Below are positions 19,498-21,830 of a stretch of DNA of 21,830 nucleotides, in pieces (the stretch's first letter is position 1; the number at the start of each line of letters is the position of its first letter). Below the pieces are notes generated by a model. It saw only the letters and a program-made list of their open reading frames with translations. It did no database searches and was not told the origin of the DNA. Made by a program: the position numbers and the translations under genes. This DNA comes from a virus, in IMG/VR virus record IMGVR_UViG_3300032282_003033, positions 1-21,830 of that record, one strand, 5' to 3'.

Positions 19498-19560
19498 GCA
19501 CAAGCCCCCTTGTGCTGAGGAGCCAGATGCTGTATCTTGGCCATGTTGAGAGGAATCCAC
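19498..19560 (+). promoter_or_regulatory. Repeated promoter cassette, copy 2
   Basis: GCACAAG-CCCC-CTTGTGC palindrome with TTGTGC (19510-19515) as -35, 17 bases to TATCTT (19533-19538), then GGCCATGTTGAGAGGAAT before ATG 19561. Confidence 0.72.
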
Positions 19561-19794
19561 ATGACCCACATCATCGCAGAACGCACCACAATGTCGCAAG
19601 GGATGCCCATCACCGTTACCACTGTAGACGGTTTGGATCGTATTCAGATCAACAACAAACTGCACGATCTTGGTGAGCAAATTTTAAAGCTTCGTATGGA
19701 ACAAGATGCTCTCCTGCAGATGCGTAACATGATCGACGCTGAGTGTGATCGCCGCGAGATGGGTGATCTGTTCGATGAAATGTTCGGAGGTTGA
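19561..19794 (+). CDS. Small protein with helical C-terminus (77 aa)
   Basis: ATG 19561 follows the GAGAGG of cassette 2; a longer upstream frame is rejected because it would span the promoter. The product has a beta start (HIIAERTTMSQGMPITVTTV) and a coiled-coil-like helix (INNKLHDLGEQILKLRMEQD) ending in an acidic tail. The function is unknown. Confidence 0.65.
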   Translation: MTHIIAERTTMSQGMPITVTTVDGLDRIQINNKLHDLGEQILKLRMEQDALLQMRNMIDAECDRREMGDLFDEMFGG

Positions 19795-19798
19795 TGTC

Positions 19799-20233
19799 AT
19801 GACTGCCACTACACTTTCCAAGTATTCTGCACAACAAATGGAACAAGGTAACATCGAAAATGCTATCCTTGGTCACACTTACGCATTGTGTGAAGCATTG
19901 CGTCAGAATTACATCGACTATTCTATTCGTTCTCATGCACTTGCCACTGAAGGTATAGAGTATCACGATGAGTGTATTGCTCAACTTAAGCAAGGCATTT
20001 GTGACTATGATTTTTACCCTGAGACTGGTAAAAAGTATCACAAAGTTATCATGAGCGTTCGTGGATCTCGCTCTGTTCATTGTTTCATTGACAAGAAAAC
20101 TGGCGAGGTTTATAAGTCTGCATCGTGGAAAGCTCCTGCCAAAGGTGTTCGTTATGATCTGCGAATCATCGAACAACGTGAATGGTTGCTTGAAAATGCA
20201 ACCTGGCATGGAGATTACCTTTACGCACGATGA
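19799..20233 (+). CDS. Conserved cyanophage protein of unknown function (144 aa)
   Basis: GGAGG lies 8 bases before ATG 19799, which decides the start. The N-terminal half is helical (YSAQQMEQGNIENAILGHTY, ALCEALRQNYIDYSI). The second half is a beta domain with KYHKVIMSVRGSRSVHCFID, KTGEVYKSASWKAPAKGVRY. The WKAPAKGVRY signature is frequent in cyanophage proteins of unknown function. There is no membrane segment. Its stop overlaps the next gene as ATGA. Confidence 0.68.
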   Translation: MTATTLSKYSAQQMEQGNIENAILGHTYALCEALRQNYIDYSIRSHALATEGIEYHDECIAQLKQGICDYDFYPETGKKYHKVIMSVRGSRSVHCFIDKKTGEVYKSASWKAPAKGVRYDLRIIEQREWLLENATWHGDYLYAR

Positions 20234-20412
20234 ATAAGTTTTACCGCGATGAATGTGACCAATTCTACTCATGGTGGAATCAAAATAAAGAGAGAATTGA
20301 GAGAAAAAATCTCCATTCTTTCTCTGGAATGTATCGTAATACTTTAGGTCCACAGTATTATCGAGATGGATGGGCTTTTCGACAAATGATTCAACCTGCC
20401 TACAAACGATGA
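20230..20412 (+). CDS. Small protein of unknown function (60 aa)
   Basis: ATGA overlaps on both sides. The product is aromatic and basic (MNKFYRDECDQFYSWWNQNK, GPQYYRDGWAFRQM). No family is recognised. Confidence 0.55.
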   Translation: MNKFYRDECDQFYSWWNQNKERIERKNLHSFSGMYRNTLGPQYYRDGWAFRQMIQPAYKR

Positions 20413-20672
20413 CTTACTCTAATCTTTCCAAGATTCGTCCGAAACTGAGAACATCTGGCAATGTGACTGGTAACTTCGGACGCCCAAAAGCTAAAGCAGG
20501 TTCTTCACTCAATGATCTAGGAATGACCAACGCAAAGACTGTCAAATGCACCACACAAGATGAATACCTGATGCGTCTACATTCTGCATTTGATAATACT
20601 GACGATCCAAAGCTGCGTCAGTTCATTTATACTGAGATTCGTAAAATTCATGTGCAGCGTGGAACTTGGTGA
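20409..20672 (+). CDS. Small basic protein of unknown function (87 aa)
   Basis: ATG 20409 in the ATGA overlap is used rather than an upstream in-frame start. The N-terminal part is basic and Gly/Ser-rich (SKIRPKLRTSGNVTGNFG, RPKAKAGSSLND), followed by helices (TTQDEYLMRLHSAFDNTD, DPKLRQFIYTEIRKI). It may bind nucleic acid. The function is unknown. Confidence 0.55.
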   Translation: MTYSNLSKIRPKLRTSGNVTGNFGRPKAKAGSSLNDLGMTNAKTVKCTTQDEYLMRLHSAFDNTDDPKLRQFIYTEIRKIHVQRGTW

Positions 20673-20866
20673 TGATTGAATTACTTTTAGCAACAACAAT
20701 CGCAGTCAAACCTTACACTCAGATTGATGAATCCATCGACCGTATGTGTGCCTATCGTCTGAACATTCCTTATGCTTCAGATAACATTACTGATCGTGAG
20801 TGGGCACAATTTAAGCTATGCCGTAAAATTATGAACAATGCGATCTACAGTGTGCCAGTCAAATAA
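20672..20866 (+). CDS. Small protein with N-terminal hydrophobic segment (64 aa)
   Basis: TGATG overlap with the previous stop. MIELLLATTIAVKPYTQIDE could be a short signal or anchor. The rest is helical with two Cys (MCAYRLNI, QFKLCRKIM). The function is unknown. Confidence 0.55.
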   Translation: MIELLLATTIAVKPYTQIDESIDRMCAYRLNIPYASDNITDREWAQFKLCRKIMNNAIYSVPVK

Positions 20867-20870
20867 CTGT

Positions 20871-20933
20871 CACAAGCCCCCTTGTGTTGGTTCGTTATTT
20901 CATGTATCTTGGCCATGTTGAGAGGAATCACCC
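20871..20933 (+). promoter_or_regulatory. Repeated promoter cassette, copy 3
   Basis: CACAAG-CCCC-CTTGTG palindrome (20871-20886), TTGTGT (20882-20887) as -35, 17 bases to TATCTT (20905-20910), and GGCCATGTTGAGAGGAATC before ATG 20934. Confidence 0.72.
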
Positions 20934-21146
20934 ATGACTTTCGCTGATGCTCTGATTGCTGCAGGTTATGTATTCGATGCAGAGGATTATGATGGTTGTT
21001 TTGTAAAAGTTGACTCTGAAGGTTTCATTCATTGTTATCAGGAAGGTGAGGATGATAATGAGTGGAATTATGTCAAAATGACCAATGAGTTTGATGTTAT
21101 TTCCGAGGTGACTTTCGATCCTGATTCTAACACCGTTGTCAACTGA
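20934..21146 (+). CDS. Small acidic protein of unknown function (70 aa)
   Basis: The gene follows promoter cassette 3 and a GAGAGG site. The product is acidic and beta-rich (FADALIAAGYVFDAEDYDGC, FIHCYQEGEDDNEWNYVK). No family is recognised. Confidence 0.62.
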   Translation: MTFADALIAAGYVFDAEDYDGCFVKVDSEGFIHCYQEGEDDNEWNYVKMTNEFDVISEVTFDPDSNTVVN

Positions 21147-21153
21147 AACTATC

Positions 21154-21315
21154 ATGAAACTCACCAACACTGTTCGCATCATTGACAAGATGGGATTGTT
21201 CCCTGAAACGAAAGGAAAAGCGCGTTACATTTCAGTGAAAACTTATAGTCATGCGATGGAGATTGTGGATGAACAGAATAAACTAGGTAACATAGCTACA
21301 CACATGAACTGGTAG
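21154..21315 (+). CDS. Tiny basic protein (53 aa)
   Basis: It begins 7 bases after the previous stop, with a clean frame to TAG. The sequence MKLTNTVRIIDKMGLFPETK, then ARYISVKTYSHAMEIVDEQN, is a plausible small fold. The function is unknown. Confidence 0.5.
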   Translation: MKLTNTVRIIDKMGLFPETKGKARYISVKTYSHAMEIVDEQNKLGNIATHMNW

Positions 21316-21327
21316 TGTGACAGTTGT

Positions 21328-21366
21328 CTGGCTGTCCACCATTCTCCCCACTGGGCAGCCAGGTTT
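21328..21366 (+). terminator. Hairpin terminator before cassette 4
   Basis: CTGGCTGTCCA (21328-21338) pairs with TGGGCAGCCAG (21352-21362), one G-U pair, 13-base loop, then GTTT. The T-run is short, so termination may be partial. Confidence 0.6.
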
Positions 21367-21368
21367 GG

Positions 21369-21399
21369 TATCTTGGCCATGTTGAGAGGAATCACCCCG
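21369..21399 (+). promoter_or_regulatory. Repeated promoter cassette, copy 4 (lacks the palindromic -35)
   Basis: TATCTTGGCCATGTTGAGAG is identical to copies 2 and 3, but the upstream palindrome is replaced by a longer hairpin and I see no -35 at 16-18 bases. Confidence 0.6.
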
Positions 21400-21624
21400 A
21401 TGGATCAAGTCTACTCCTACGTCACCAGCTGGAAGGAAGGCAAAGTCTGCCAAATGTTCATTCAGAAAGTGACACCTGAATGGCAAGAATGTGGTCACCA
21501 GTATGTTGCGATTGCTCTCAATCCTGAGACCAATAAAAGTATGGTGATGAGCAAGCCACGCTCCCATTATGATACTCTCCAATGGGTTCGTCGCTTCTGT
21601 GGTTCATTCTCTTTACTCTACTGA
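21400..21624 (+). CDS. Small protein of unknown function (74 aa)
   Basis: ATG 21400 follows the GAGAGG of cassette 4; longer upstream reading would cross the promoter. The product starts MDQVYSYVTSWKEGKVCQMF, has ECGHQYVAIALNPETNKSMV, and ends with SFSLLY. The function is unknown. Its stop overlaps the next start (TGATG). Confidence 0.6.
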   Translation: MDQVYSYVTSWKEGKVCQMFIQKVTPEWQECGHQYVAIALNPETNKSMVMSKPRSHYDTLQWVRRFCGSFSLLY

Positions 21625-21830
21625 TGTATCAAGATCCCTGCACAATCGCTCTCGAAATGAACAACAACATGCACACTGGTTTCACTCTGAATCGCGTAAG
21701 TTTCACTCAAGATGAAGAAACCTGCATCCTCAAGTTTCTCAACAATGCAAGAGAATGTGGCCACCCAAGTGCTAACGAACAGTGGTATCCAGTTATTGAT
21801 AGTATTCTGCAAAAGTATTTCGATTCTGAT
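21624..21830 (+). CDS. Protein of unknown function, 3' end outside window
   Basis: The frame from ATG 21624 stays open to the window edge (69 codons). The visible part begins MYQDPCTIALEMNNNMHTGF and has LKFLNNARECGHPSANEQWY. It cannot be classified from this fragment. Confidence 0.5.
   Translation, partial: MYQDPCTIALEMNNNMHTGFTLNRVSFTQDEETCILKFLNNARECGHPSANEQWYPVIDSILQKYFDSD

Noticed and set aside
19649-20353. 234-codon open frame on the minus strand
   Set aside because: It spans two + strand genes with good ribosome binding sites and the end of another; no family resemblance.
1-21830. tRNA genes, IS elements, attachment sites
   Set aside because: I looked for cloverleaf-like stems, terminal repeats with transposase motifs and integrase genes and saw none; a tRNAscan run would settle the tRNA point.

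Overview
The window looks like part of the genome of a T4-like marine cyanophage (Kyanoviridae/T4-type myovirus of Synechococcus or Prochlorococcus). The reasons are family resemblance of many small proteins, T4-type late promoters (TATAAATA), several phage-type 2OG-Fe(II) oxygenases, stand-alone homing endonuclease genes and an SF2 helicase. No database search was possible, so the assignment is inference. All genes lie on the + strand, tightly packed and often joined by ATGA, TGATG or TAATG overlaps. I saw no tRNA, rRNA, IS element or CRISPR array, and no gap above 300 bases.

Positions 1-5308 are a late, virion-related block: the 3' end of a tail fibre gene, a small fibre-associated protein, a beta-rich tail protein, a long Gly/Pro-rich adhesin-like protein and conserved unknowns, interleaved with three 2OG-Fe(II) oxygenases. 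Weak late-promoter matches sit before several of these genes. DNA composition changes sharply near 780, inside the small gene at 611-841, which suggests a mosaic junction.

Positions 5310-8960 start with a 10-bp perfect terminator fused to a TATAAT box. A tiny membrane protein, an HExxH metallopeptidase, a predicted papain-like cysteine peptidase, a ParB-like protein and a UvsW-type SF2 helicase follow, most with their own sigma70-like promoter. Positions 8960-14830 are a run of about 20 small, mostly unknown genes, many of 40-110 aa, probably expressed early from host-type promoters.

Two homing-endonuclease-type genes (10882-11571, full HNH+NUMOD; 14923-15333, NUMOD-only) interrupt this run. 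Each is preceded by the same device: a left inverted-repeat arm, a terminator hairpin, a perfect TATAAATA late promoter, four bases, and a right arm starting with TGCGAC that reaches to or near the start codon. Read-through early RNA should hide the start region. Late RNA should begin inside the loop, lack the left arm and be translated. The outer halves of the two stems differ in sequence but still pair. This is the strongest regulatory signal in the window.

Positions 15309-21830 hold further small genes, a fourth 2OG-Fe(II) oxygenase (16919), a small conserved membrane protein (17497), and a 308-aa protein (18556) with KxDG, EGxV and FKxV motifs in the order expected of ATP-dependent nucleic acid ligases. 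Four copies of a near-identical promoter/leader (TATCTTGGCCATGTTGAGAG) drive separate genes here. In three of them a CACAAG-CCCC-CTTGTG palindrome supplies the likely -35 element.
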